Assembly: GCF_012184385.1 (NCBI RefSeq) | Contig: NZ_VSRL01000083.1 | Coordinates: forward strand, 1-32,724 | Length of the DNA stretch: 32,724 nt | Source: Lentzea indica | GTDB taxonomy: Bacteria > Actinomycetota > Actinomycetes > Mycobacteriales > Pseudonocardiaceae | Direction: 5' to 3' | Part shown: positions 8,568-16,597 of the stretch, piece after piece | How positions within the stretch are numbered: the stretch's first letter is position 1 | Layout of the letters: each line of letters begins with the position of its first letter | Notes under the pieces: generated by a model | Database searches by the model: none | Seen by the model: the letters and a program-made list of their open reading frames with translations, nothing else | Told to the model about the DNA's origin: nothing | Made by a program: the position numbers and the translations under genes

Positions 8568-8571
8568 CCCG

Positions 8572-9189
8572 TCAGCTCGCTGAGGACACCAGGGCAGGTC
8601 CGATCCAGCGGCGGACCAGCTTCCGCAGTTCATCGTCGGTGAGCGCCGGTTCCGACGGATAGCGCAGGAACGACAGGAAGAGTCGCATCAGGATCTCGGC
8701 CAGCCCGGCGAAGTCCTCTTCGGTGGTGACACCGGCGGAAGCCCAGTCGACCGGTACGTTGCGGAGAATCCGCGCGCCCAGCGCGAGCCACTCGCGAGAC
8801 GTGACCGCGCCGGTGAAGAAGTCGCCTTCACCCGCCTGCAGAAGCAGGCTCAGGTAGGGCTCGTCGGGGACGGCCCTCACGCCGAACACCACGGACTCCA
8901 CGGCGACCTCGGCAGGGCTGCCGAACGACGTCAGGTGGCGTTCCATCCGCCCGGCGAACTCCTCGACACCGGCGATGGCGACGGCGCTCAGGATGTCGGC
9001 CAGCCGCGGGAAGTAGCGGTAGATGGTCTGCCGGGTCACTCCGGCCTCGGTCGCGACGTCGGAGAGACTGGTCTTGGCGAGCCCGGCACGATCGAGGCAC
9101 GCCGTTGCCGCGTCGACGATCCGGCGGCGTGCCTCGTCCTCGGTGCCGGGTGGGTTGCCCCTCCATCCGTGGTGCCCCATGAGCACCAT
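8572..9189 (-). CDS. TetR-family transcriptional regulator
   Basis: Protein of about 205 residues with a typical N-terminal helix-turn-helix: EARRRIVDAATACLDRAGL, then TSLSDVATEAGVTRQTIYRYF, followed by a ligand-binding helical domain without recognisable relatives. Three starts are possible: ATG 9189, GTG 9186 and ATG 9180. The GAGGA sequence overlapping the stop of the preceding membrane gene is best spaced for GTG 9186. The gene follows the AveC-like gene by six bases on the same strand, so it is probably the third gene of that operon and may repress it through the inverted repeat at 11710-11736. The effector is unknown. Confidence 0.88.
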   Translation of the reverse strand: MVLMGHHGWRGNPPGTEDEARRRIVDAATACLDRAGLAKTSLSDVATEAGVTRQTIYRYFPRLADILSAVAIAGVEEFAGRMERHLTSFGSPAEVAVESVVFGVRAVPDEPYLSLLLQAGEGDFFTGAVTSREWLALGARILRNVPVDWASAGVTTEEDFAGLAEILMRLFLSFLRYPSEPALTDDELRKLVRRWIGPALVSSAS

Positions 9190-9195
9190 CTTTCC

Positions 9196-10248
9196 TCAAA
9201 CGGAAGCGGGCACCGCGCGCCGCGCCCGGTGGAGCCGCATCAGCACCAGGCCGGCACCGACGAAGCAGGCGAGCGCGTACAGGCCGCTGCCGATCGGTGT
9301 GCCGTCAGCGGTGACGCCGTTCTCCGCGGCGAGGTACTGCGGCAGGGCGCTGATCCAGAACACCGCCATCACGCCGAGATAGCAGGCGGGGTAGAACCGG
9401 GCGAAGGCCGGCAACGGCTCGTCGGGAAGTCCTCGTGCCGACACGATGAGCCACGCGCCCGCGCCCCAGATCAGGGCCAGCTCGATCCCGAGCACCCAGG
9501 CCTGAGCGGTGATGTTGGTACCGAACAAGCTCGACGGGATCCCCGCGATCATCATCGTCAGCGGGGTCAGCGCCCCCGCGACCACCGCCCGCATCCTGCC
9601 CGGCAACCGCACGACCAGGTAGGTCATGGCACCCAGCGAGACGGAAGCGAACAACAGCGCGCTCTGCAACGGCACCGAACCCATCGCGGGTTGGTTGACG
9701 ATCTGGTTGTCCGGGTTCCACGCCCACCATTTCAGCTGCGGTCCAATGTGGTCGAACACCTCGTAGAACACCTGGCACACGAACGCGACGGCCACCGACC
9801 CGGCCAGCGCGCCGCGATCGCGGAAGATCCCGAGCGAGCGCACGACCTCGTAGGCGAGCTGGCTGATCATCGGGTAGAACGCCACGATGTAGAGGGGCAA
9901 CCGGTCCCACATGAACTGCACGGTGAACTGGTTGTGGGCGAAGATGAAGCCGTAGATGTCGTCGAGTCCGAACCACTCCGGGAAGTACAACGGAGGCTCG
10001 ATCACGAAGAGGTAGACCAGCGACGCCCACCACAGCGCCAGGTTGACCGGGTCGCCCGCGCGCCGTCGGCGAAGCGCGTGCATCAGGGCGAAAACGGCAC
10101 CACCGATGACGAGCACCTCGAGCACCGGCATCGTCCAGTGCGCGAGATCCCAGGGCGGCCGGACCGAGACCACGGGGGAGACGTCGTGGCAGTCGAACCC
10201 GAGACCACGGGCGACCGCCTCCGCCTCCATCCCGCACTCGGTGATCAT
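9196..10248 (-). CDS. Multi-spanning membrane protein, probably AveC-like spirocyclase family
   Basis: A 350-residue protein with about eight hydrophobic segments and conserved aromatic-rich loops such as EPPLYFPEWFG, FAHNQFTVQFMWDRLPLY, FYEVFDHIGP and KWWAWNPDN. No signal peptide or enzyme motif with a textbook pattern is visible. Overall length, topology and pairing with an FAD oxidoreductase resemble AveC-type proteins, which in avermectin synthesis act on the spiroketal. That family name is my recognition by eye and needs a profile search. Its ATG overlaps the stop of the FAD gene (ATGA). No polyketide synthase is in the window, so the substrate is not explained by neighbours. Confidence 0.6.
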   Translation of the reverse strand: MITECGMEAEAVARGLGFDCHDVSPVVSVRPPWDLAHWTMPVLEVLVIGGAVFALMHALRRRRAGDPVNLALWWASLVYLFVIEPPLYFPEWFGLDDIYGFIFAHNQFTVQFMWDRLPLYIVAFYPMISQLAYEVVRSLGIFRDRGALAGSVAVAFVCQVFYEVFDHIGPQLKWWAWNPDNQIVNQPAMGSVPLQSALLFASVSLGAMTYLVVRLPGRMRAVVAGALTPLTMMIAGIPSSLFGTNITAQAWVLGIELALIWGAGAWLIVSARGLPDEPLPAFARFYPACYLGVMAVFWISALPQYLAAENGVTADGTPIGSGLYALACFVGAGLVLMRLHRARRAVPASV

Positions 10249-11684
10249 CGCGCCGCCATCGTCGAGTAGTCCGTCGCCGGCGGCTCGGCCAGGGGATCGA
10301 ATCCGAACGGAACCCGTTGCCGTCCCAACGCTGTGCGGACCCGGTGACGAAGCAGTCCCGCGATCACGCGCGGGTTGGTCATCATGTCGCCCAGCGACTC
10401 GTCCAGGTTGAACACCTTCGCGAAGTGCTCGTCGATCACCGCGTCCTCCCGTGCGGCACCGACGATGAAGCTGAACGCCGGCCCCGACACCGCCGCGACG
10501 AGCCTCCGCCTCCACTCGGGCAGCTTCTCCGTGCCCTCCGCGCACTCGTAAGCCTGATCCCTGGCCATCGCCAGGCGCCACGGCACCGTCAGCAACTTCC
10601 GCTGTGCCGCGAGGAATCGCGACGAGAACTCCACGTCGACCCGCTCGGCGTCGGCGAGATGCCCGCGCAGCAACAGCGCCGAGCTCGCCGCGGAGCTGAT
10701 GCCCTGTCCGTAGAACGGGTTGAACGCGCAGATCGAGTCACCGACGAACGCCAAGCGCCGCGGCGGCGTCTTCCACCGGTCGTAGCGCCGCCACTTGTTC
10801 CCGGTGGACCGCGTCAGGTGCACCTCGGAGGTGGGCGTGCACCGGTCCATCGCCTCCGCGAACAACGGCGTCCGCACCCGCTTGGCCGACCCGGCGAACG
10901 CGTCGGCGGTGCGGGGCATCTCGAGCCCCCACGACCCCATGCAGGCGATCGCCCGGTTGCCCTCGATCGGGAAGAAGTTGACCAGGAACTCGTGCTCGGG
11001 CGGATGCTCGCCCTTGTGCAGGGTCGGCATGACCACGATGTGCCGCCACCACCACGACGGCGGCGGCTCGGCCGGGAGCTCGTACCAGCGCGAGGTGTAG
11101 GTGACCTTGGCGTCGAGCGTTCGCACCTCCGGCTCCGGCCAGCCCGCCGCCACCAGCCAGTTGCTGACAGGGGAGCCCCGCCCCATGGCGTCCACCACGA
11201 AGTCGGCCTCGACGTGCTCGTCCCCGGCGGAGACCCCGGCAACCTCGCCGCCGCGGCAGGTCAGCCCGCTCACGGAAACACCTTCGCGCACAACGACGTT
11301 GCCCAGCTTCCGCACCTGGTCGCGCAACACCCGCTCGATGAGGATCCGCGAGCTGTAGATCATCGTCATCGACGCCCGCTTGCGCGCCGACCACCCCTCG
11401 CCGTCGAGGTAGGCGGCGTCCATGGACGGCATCAGATGCAGTCCGCCCGCGGCGATGAGCTCGTCCTCGAAGCCGGGGAACAGCGCCCCGATCGCACGAC
11501 GTCCCGAGTTCAGCAGGAAGTGCGGGTGTTTGCTCTGCGGCACCCCGCGCCGGTGCTCGGCCTCCGCCGGAAGCTCGTCGCGTTCCAGCACCACCACTTC
11601 GTCGAAGTGCGGGGCGAGCGCGCCCGCGGCGCAGAGGCCGGCCGCACTGCCACCGAGAACGACCGCGGTCCTGCCGAGCCGCAT
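10245..11684 (-). CDS. FAD-dependent oxidoreductase/monooxygenase
   Basis: Flavoprotein of 479 residues. The N-terminal dinucleotide fold AVVLGGSAAGLCAAGAL is followed by an acidic strand end (VVVLERDELP), a central substrate-binding region, and the FAD ribityl motif FVGDSICAFNPFYGQGIS. A conserved AMGRGSP segment also fits the geranylgeranyl-reductase/halogenase/hydroxylase superfamily. The G-x-G-x-x-G motif is relaxed (GGSAAG). I prefer ATG 11684 because GGGGAG lies nine bases upstream. A TTG at 11693 is a weaker alternative. It is the first gene of the operon with the AveC-like and TetR genes and lies directly behind the promoter/operator at 11710-11736. The reaction (hydroxylation, epoxidation or dehydrogenation) cannot be decided. 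Confidence 0.85.
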   Translation of the reverse strand: MRLGRTAVVLGGSAAGLCAAGALAPHFDEVVVLERDELPAEAEHRRGVPQSKHPHFLLNSGRRAIGALFPGFEDELIAAGGLHLMPSMDAAYLDGEGWSARKRASMTMIYSSRILIERVLRDQVRKLGNVVVREGVSVSGLTCRGGEVAGVSAGDEHVEADFVVDAMGRGSPVSNWLVAAGWPEPEVRTLDAKVTYTSRWYELPAEPPPSWWWRHIVVMPTLHKGEHPPEHEFLVNFFPIEGNRAIACMGSWGLEMPRTADAFAGSAKRVRTPLFAEAMDRCTPTSEVHLTRSTGNKWRRYDRWKTPPRRLAFVGDSICAFNPFYGQGISSAASSALLLRGHLADAERVDVEFSSRFLAAQRKLLTVPWRLAMARDQAYECAEGTEKLPEWRRRLVAAVSGPAFSFIVGAAREDAVIDEHFAKVFNLDESLGDMMTNPRVIAGLLRHRVRTALGRQRVPFGFDPLAEPPATDYSTMAAR

Positions 11685-11709
11685 GCGGACCAACTCCCCG
11701 GTGAGTCAA

Positions 11710-11736
11710 TCATACAAAGTTCCCTTGAATGTATGA
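11710..11736 (-). promoter_or_regulatory. Promoter with overlapping inverted repeat upstream of the FAD/AveC-like/TetR operon
   Basis: TCATACA at 11710-11716 and TGTATGA at 11730-11736 form a perfect seven-base inverted repeat around 13 bases. Read on the minus strand, a TATGAT -10 box and a TTCATA -35 box with a 17-base spacer fall inside the two repeat arms. A repressor bound here would block RNA polymerase. The TetR protein encoded last in this operon is the obvious candidate. The HxlR protein next door is the alternative. Confidence 0.6.
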
Positions 11737-11781
11737 ATGACTGGTGCGGGTGTCAAGGAATCCATTGGCCGCGAACAGGTT

Positions 11782-12183
11782 TTACGCGATCACGTCAGCG
11801 CAGCTCATCGCCGCGTCAGGTGCGGTCTCGCCATGGGTACGCCGAAGGTGGGCCTCACCCCACACCCGGACTCCTTCGACGACGGGCAGGACGGTGGTCC
11901 CGTACGGAGTGAGCCGGTAGAGGACGGGCGCCGGGACCGGTCCGGTCTCGACGCGTTCGACGAGCCCGTCGGCCTCGAGCTCGCGCAGCTGCTCGGCCAG
12001 CACCTTGGGTGTGATCGGCGCACCCCGTCGGCGAAGCCCGGCGAAGTGGGACTCTCCGTGGGCGAGCCAGTACAACAGTGTCAGCTTCCACTTCCCGCCG
12101 ATCGCGGCGAACGCGGCGGCCATCGGGCAACCGGGCAGCGGGTTGGGGCGGGAGGGGTTACCCGCAGGTGCCTTCTTGTTCAT
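11782..12183 (-). CDS. HxlR-family winged-helix regulator
   Basis: A 133-residue MarR-like regulator. It has the family signature GCPMAAAFAAIGGKWKLTLLYWL, HFAGLRRRGAPITPKVLAEQLRELEADGLVER and YRLTPYGTTVLPVVE. Cys19 sits just before the first helix, where redox-sensing HxlR proteins carry their reactive cysteine (family knowledge). I chose ATG 12183 because a GGAG lies seven bases upstream. A longer start at 12213 would overlap the divergent gene's start codon and adds a poorly conserved extension. The divergent secreted-protein gene is the simplest regulatory target. Confidence 0.85.
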   Translation of the reverse strand: MNKKAPAGNPSRPNPLPGCPMAAAFAAIGGKWKLTLLYWLAHGESHFAGLRRRGAPITPKVLAEQLRELEADGLVERVETGPVPAPVLYRLTPYGTTVLPVVEGVRVWGEAHLRRTHGETAPDAAMSCADVIA

Positions 12184-12211
12184 GGTCGGGCTCCGCTCGG
12201 ATAGTCGAGCC

Positions 12212-12786
12212 ATGACGATGTCATGCAGACGAGTACTGGCCGCGGGCTTTTCGGCCTTCCTGATGCTGATCGCGACGGCGGTGTCGGGCGACGCCGCACC
12301 GTCTCCCGCGACCGTCGCCGACGGTCAGCGGGACTTCGACTGGGAGATCGGCAGCTGGCGCACCTCGGTGCGCGTGCTCGCCGACCCGTTGTCGGCGACC
12401 CCGGACGAGTGGCTCGAGTTCACGGGCACGAGCGTCGTTCGTCCTTTGATGGATCGGCGGGCGAACGTCGTCGAGCTCAAGGTCTCGGGGCCGAGCGCTC
12501 GCATCGACGGTCTCAACCTGCGGCTGTACGAGCCGCAGGCGCAGCGGTGGAGCCTGACCTTCGTGAACATGCGCGACGGTCTGCTCACTCCGGCCGTCTA
12601 CGGCGGCTTCCGCGACGGCGTGGGGGAGTTCTACGGCGACGACCAGCTCGGCGGCCGTCCGATCAAGGTGCGCTTCCTGATCTTCCGGCTGGGCCCGACA
12701 AAGCCAGGTTCGAGCAGGCGTTCTCCGACGACGGCGGCACGACGTGGGAAACGAACTGGATCGCCGTGGATCGGCGGGTGCCCTGA
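12212..12786 (+). CDS. Small secreted protein, function unknown, with one frameshift
   Basis: The product begins with a clear signal peptide (MTMSCRRVLAAGFSAFLMLIATAVSGDA), followed by a beta-rich domain with DFDWEIGSW, WLEFTGTSVVRPLMD, GLNLRLYEP, RWSLTFVNM and GEFYGD. The frame breaks at about 12694-12697. There, inserting one G after CCCG restores GPDKARFEQAF and SDDGGTTWETNW to the stop at 12784-12786, giving about 191 residues. The pattern resembles DUF1579-like lipocalin-type sheets by eye, but I do not assign a family. Translation may start at ATG 12212 or 12218. No ribosome site is evident, and a weak GATAGT box at 12200-12205 would place the transcript start at the ATG. It is divergent from the HxlR gene. 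Confidence 0.7.
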
Positions 12787-12837
12787 TTCCGCCGCGTTAA
12801 CACTGGCCGTGCAGCTGTCTCAACTGGTGGTTGACGG

Positions 12838-12866
12838 TTGACAGTCGAACCGGGGTGGATTACTCA
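12838..12866 (+). promoter_or_regulatory. Possible promoter of the Ser/Thr kinase gene
   Basis: A perfect TTGACA at 12838-12843 is followed after 17 bases by TACTCA, a poor -10 match. It is part of a short tandem TTGACGG/TTGACAG. It lies in the 137-base gap before the kinase gene, which has its own GAGGTGG ribosome site. Confidence 0.3.
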
Positions 12867-12923
12867 AGCACCTGAGGTGGGCGGGGCCACCTGACCAACA
12901 TCGTTGGGCAACTGAGGTGGCGA

Positions 12924-14114
12924 ATGACAGTGGAGTTACCGGAGATCCCCGGCTTCCGGTACGTCAGACCGCTCGGCAAGAACGTCCATCTGTACCGCGG
13001 TGGGGACGGCGAGGTGGCGGTGAAGCTGCTCGTCGACCCACCGCGCGCGGCCGAGATGAGGACGGTGCTCGGGCTCGGGCACCCCGGGATCGTCACCGTG
13101 CACCGCGCCGGCCGGACCCGCGCAGGACTGCTGTACGTGGTGATGAAGCACTACTCGAACGGTGACCTCGCCGCCCTGGCGCCGTTGCCGTTCGAGCGCG
13201 TGGTGGAGATCGGCATCGAGATCGCGGACGCGCTGCACGCCGCGCACCAGGCCGGCGTGGTGCACCGCGATGTCAAGCCGGCCAACATCCTGCTCGACGA
13301 GCACGGACACGTGTGCCTCACCGACTTCGGCGCGCTCGGCCGGGACCGGTTGCCCTGGACGGCGCCCGAGGTGATCACCAGCGGCTCCTACAGCGTGCGT
13401 GCCGACGTCTTCTCGCTCGGGGCGACGTTGTGGCACCTGCTCGTCGGGCACTCGCCGTTCGTGGTGCCACGCGGTAACAACACGCACGCCGCTCTGCAGC
13501 AACGCATCCTGCACGGCGGTCCGCACTCGACCGGCCGAGCACCGCAGTCGCTGGAAGTACTGCTGCACCAGGCGATGGCAGCCGACCCGGCCGCTCGTCC
13601 GGTGTCTGCAGAGGACTTCGCGCGACGGCTGCGGGGGATCCACCGCGAGACTGTGCCGGCGGCGTCCACTGTGGACGTGGTCGCCGTCCCGGCGGACCCG
13701 CTCCCGCGCAAGCGGACGCGCTGGCCGGTGTACGCCAGTGCCGCCGCGGTCGCCGCCGGTGTGATCGGCACCAGCGGTGTGCTGTTGCTGAAAGACGAGA
13801 CCCTGCCGAAGTCGGCAGAGGTGGTCCAGCCGCAGAGCGCGCCAGGCGGCCCGGACGCCCTGTCCGGCAAGGCGACCGTCAGCGTCACCCGCGTCAACTC
13901 CGAGACCCTCCGCTTTTCGTGGACCTACCCGTCACCGCTGGCCGGTGACACGTTCGCCTGGCGCACCAACGACGAACTGAAGACGGGCAAGGTCGAGACG
14001 CCTTCGGTCGAGCTCTATGCGCCGGGCGCGCTGTGCGTTCAGGTGCGGGTCGTGCGCGCCGACGGCAGCAACGCGAGTGATCAGAGTTGGTCGCAGGAGG
14101 GCTGCGGCACCTGA
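12924..14114 (+). CDS. Transmembrane Ser/Thr protein kinase (PknB-like) with an extracellular beta domain
   Basis: A 396-residue membrane kinase. The catalytic half has the ATP lysine in VAVK (Lys34), the catalytic loop HRDVKPAN (Asp116, Asn121), the metal motif DFG (134-136), the APE-like TAPEV and the DVFSLG helix. The glycine-rich loop near residues 16-28 is short and lacks the usual GxGxxG (RPLGKNVHLYRGGDG). The protein may therefore bind ATP atypically, though the other active residues are intact. A single membrane segment at about 268-289 follows basic residues. The outer part (about 315-396) looks like one fibronectin III-like sheet with two cysteines, not PASTA repeats. The two surface proteins downstream are on the same strand, the first 94 bases away. 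A shared signalling role is inferred. Confidence 0.9.
   Translation: MTVELPEIPGFRYVRPLGKNVHLYRGGDGEVAVKLLVDPPRAAEMRTVLGLGHPGIVTVHRAGRTRAGLLYVVMKHYSNGDLAALAPLPFERVVEIGIEIADALHAAHQAGVVHRDVKPANILLDEHGHVCLTDFGALGRDRLPWTAPEVITSGSYSVRADVFSLGATLWHLLVGHSPFVVPRGNNTHAALQQRILHGGPHSTGRAPQSLEVLLHQAMAADPAARPVSAEDFARRLRGIHRETVPAASTVDVVAVPADPLPRKRTRWPVYASAAAVAAGVIGTSGVLLLKDETLPKSAEVVQPQSAPGGPDALSGKATVSVTRVNSETLRFSWTYPSPLAGDTFAWRTNDELKTGKVETPSVELYAPGALCVQVRVVRADGSNASDQSWSQEGCGT
13665..13675. repeat. TCCACWGTGGA palindrome, copy 4
   Basis: TCCACTGTGGA inside the kinase gene, in the juxtamembrane linker; flanked by G and C. Confidence 0.7.
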
Positions 14115-14208
14115 CGTCCCAGCATCACGTTCCGGTAACGGGGTGCAACGGTGTCCGGCATCCCGGCCACCCCTGAGCAGCACGATCGGCTGCTTGGGGG
14201 TTCAAGCT

Positions 14209-15420
14209 GTGCGTAAACAGGTCATCGGCGTACTTGTCGCCGTGTTGGTGGGCGCGGGAACGCTCCCTGCGGCGGCGCAGGACGGCGCCGAGGTCGAGAT
14301 CTTCTGGGACCGCAACCGTGACGGCGTGCGGCAGGACGACGAACCGCCGTATCGCCATGCGGGGTTCAGGGTCACCCAGCCGAACACCCAGGGCTATCCG
14401 GCGTACACCGACGACCACGGTGTGGCCAGGCTCGAGCCCGGCAGGTGGACGGTGATCTTCGACGACGAGAGGTTGCTGGTCACCACGACCGCGAGCGCGG
14501 TGGTCGACCCCGCAGAGGAGGACAGGCGGAAACTGCTGATCGGGGTGCACGGCGCGTCGATCTGCGGGACCGCCTGGCTCGACGAGAACGCCGACGGGCA
14601 GCGGCAGGACGGTGAGCGCCTGATCGGTGGGCACGAGATCCACATGGCACAACCCGGGCTTGTCGGGGGCGAGCGCAACGTGGTCACGGCCGACGACGGT
14701 TCGTACTGCTTCCTGGACGTGCCCGTCGGCGACTACCAGCTGACGTCCGCCGACCGCATGGGCGTCGACAAAACGACGTGGGGCGTCGCCCACTGGCGGT
14801 CCGATGACGCGGACGGTGACCAGGTGTCGAAGTTCGACGTGTCGGACGGCAAGTCCAAGACGTGGCACGTCGACACCCCGGTCACCGAGATCCGCGGGTT
14901 CGACACGGCGTTCGTCAAGACCTACGACAGGGACGGCCAGGCCCTGGAGATCACCGTCGTCAACTCCGACGGGTCGATCCACCCCCGCGAACTGCGGGTC
15001 GGTGAGCGGATCAAGGTCATCGGCCGATATCGGGTGTCAGGCACCGCTTACGACAGCTACAACGCGTCTCTCTTCCTCCCCGAAGGCTTGAGGGTCGTGG
15101 GAACCGAGGGCACACCGTCGAAGGTCGAGGACAGGCGAGTCGACGCCGGGTTTCCCGAACGCCGTGCTCCTGAGCAGGAGGAGCAGATCATCGTGGTCGC
15201 GGAGGTCGAGAAGGCTTTCGAGCACAGCGAGATCAGCCTCAGCAGCCTCGGCACGGACGCGAACACCCAGAACGACCGTGTCGCGGTGAAGATCCGGGCA
15301 CTCGCGGTGGATCCTGCGCGACAGCCTGCGACCTGGCGGTGGGACCTGGTGCTCGGGCTCGTCGTTGCTCTGGTGCTGGTGACGGCGTTCGTGGTCTGGC
15401 GGCGGAAGGTCGTGAAGTGA
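14209..15420 (+). CDS. Membrane-anchored surface protein with SdrD-B-like repeats (first of two paralogs)
   Basis: A 403-residue secreted protein starting at GTG 14209, behind a GGGGG purine run. It has a signal peptide (to about residue 24, PAAAQ) and two consecutive SdrD-B/prealbumin-like modules. Each opens with a calcium-loop-like stretch: FWDRNRDGVRQDDEP (32-46) and WLDENADGQRQDGE (123-136). A third beta domain with ITVVNSDGSIHPRELRVGERI and FLPEGLRVVG follows, then a C-terminal membrane helix with a basic tail (about 378-403). Cys119 and Cys167 in the second module may pair. There is no sortase motif. It overlaps the second paralog by GTGA, so the two are coupled. Function is unknown; the build suggests an extracellular stalk or adhesin, perhaps related to the adjacent kinase. 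Confidence 0.8.
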   Translation: MRKQVIGVLVAVLVGAGTLPAAAQDGAEVEIFWDRNRDGVRQDDEPPYRHAGFRVTQPNTQGYPAYTDDHGVARLEPGRWTVIFDDERLLVTTTASAVVDPAEEDRRKLLIGVHGASICGTAWLDENADGQRQDGERLIGGHEIHMAQPGLVGGERNVVTADDGSYCFLDVPVGDYQLTSADRMGVDKTTWGVAHWRSDDADGDQVSKFDVSDGKSKTWHVDTPVTEIRGFDTAFVKTYDRDGQALEITVVNSDGSIHPRELRVGERIKVIGRYRVSGTAYDSYNASLFLPEGLRVVGTEGTPSKVEDRRVDAGFPERRAPEQEEQIIVVAEVEKAFEHSEISLSSLGTDANTQNDRVAVKIRALAVDPARQPATWRWDLVLGLVVALVLVTAFVVWRRKVVK

Positions 15421-16594
15421 GGGCGCTGCTACTGGCCGTGTTGGTCGTGATCACGTGCACGCCCGTCGCGTTCGCGCAGGAGGGTGCCCTGGTCACCGTC
15501 TTCTGGGACCGCGACGGCAACGGAGTCCGCGGCGAGGGTGAGCCCGCCTACAAGCGCCCGGAGATCGCGATCCGGGACGACGCGGGGTTCGACGCCGTGG
15601 TGCGCGGCGGGGAGGACGGCACGTACCGGCTTCCGCACGCCGGCCGGTGGCAGGTCAGCCACGACGAGGACCCGTTCGTCACCACCACGCCGACGGTCGT
15701 CCAGTCCGACGGCCAGGACGTCGTCTTCGGGATTCGTGGCGCTTCGATCTGCGGCACGGTGTGGCTGGACGCCAACACCGACGGCAAGGTCGACGAGGCC
15801 GAGAGCCGCATCGCGGGACACCGGATCGCCGTGGAGCACTACCAGTGGGCGGACCGGGAGGCGACGACGGCACCGGACGGCACCTACTGCCTGCAGGATC
15901 TCCCGTCGGGAGCGCTCACACTGCAGTCCGGCGATCGCGGCGGCATCGACGGGACCGCCTGGGGCTACACCGCGCCCGACAACCCCATCATCAAGACGTC
16001 GTCGAAGTTCGACTGGACGTCCGGCCGGACGCGGCCGGTCCTCATCGAGCCCGGTGCGGAGATCACCGGCTACGACTCGGCGTTCGTCCAGCCGAAGGGC
16101 ATGGACGTGACTGCGCGAAGGGTCAGGATCGACAACGTCCGGTACGACGGCGTCCACGTCGGGATCGGCTCGATGTCATCTGCGAACACGAGGTGATGGG
16201 CAACGTCCCCGAAATGCACAGGGCCACCCTCACTTTGCCGGAGGGCCTGAAGATCCTGGAGACCCGGATCATTCGCGATGTTCCGGCGAAGGTGGACGGC
16301 CAACGTGTGGTGCGGGACAACCCCACGCACCTCGCGCCGCACGAGAAGTCGAACCTGATCGCGCATGTCGAGGTGGAGCGGGCGTTCGCCGGCGAGGAGA
16401 TCACTTGCGAGGCCCTTCCGGGGCCTCTCGGCGACAGCACCGCAGAGAACAACGTGGCCAGGCTGGAAATCGGTGCGACCAGTGGGGTTGGGAGCGGCAC
16501 GACGCCCATCTGGGGCGGTGTCCTCGCGGTACTGCTCGCGGGCGGGGGACTCTTCGTGGTGTGGCGGCGCCGGCGTCGCGCGTCACACCGCTGA
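15417..16594 (+). CDS. Membrane-anchored surface protein with SdrD-B-like repeats (second paralog, frameshifted)
   Basis: A paralog of the preceding protein with the same order of parts. It has a signal peptide (MRALLLAVLVVITCTPVAFA from GTG 15417), FWDRDGNGVRGEGEP, WLDANTDGKVDEAE with its cysteine pair (ASICGTVW and TYCLQDLP), the third beta domain, and a C-terminal membrane helix ending WRRRRRASHR. The frame breaks at about 16161-16164. One extra G in GTCGGGAT restores VGDRLDVICEHEVMGN, which aligns with VGERIKVIGRY of the first paralog. That alignment shows where the reading frame should run. Unbroken it would be about 392 residues. It is convergent with the LacI gene with only three bases between the stops. 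Confidence 0.75.
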
Positions 16595-16597
16595 TCT

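Noticed and set aside
12875-12892. Small hairpin AGGTGG-N6-CCACCT before the kinase gene
   Set aside because: Six GC-rich base pairs with no T-run, and similar AGGTGG words recur nearby as ribosome-site-like sequence; too weak to call a terminator or operator.
14017-14208. Longer start for the first SdrD-B-like protein, reading into the kinase gene
   Set aside because: The extra residues are Arg-rich out-of-frame kinase sequence; the signal peptide begins at GTG 14209.
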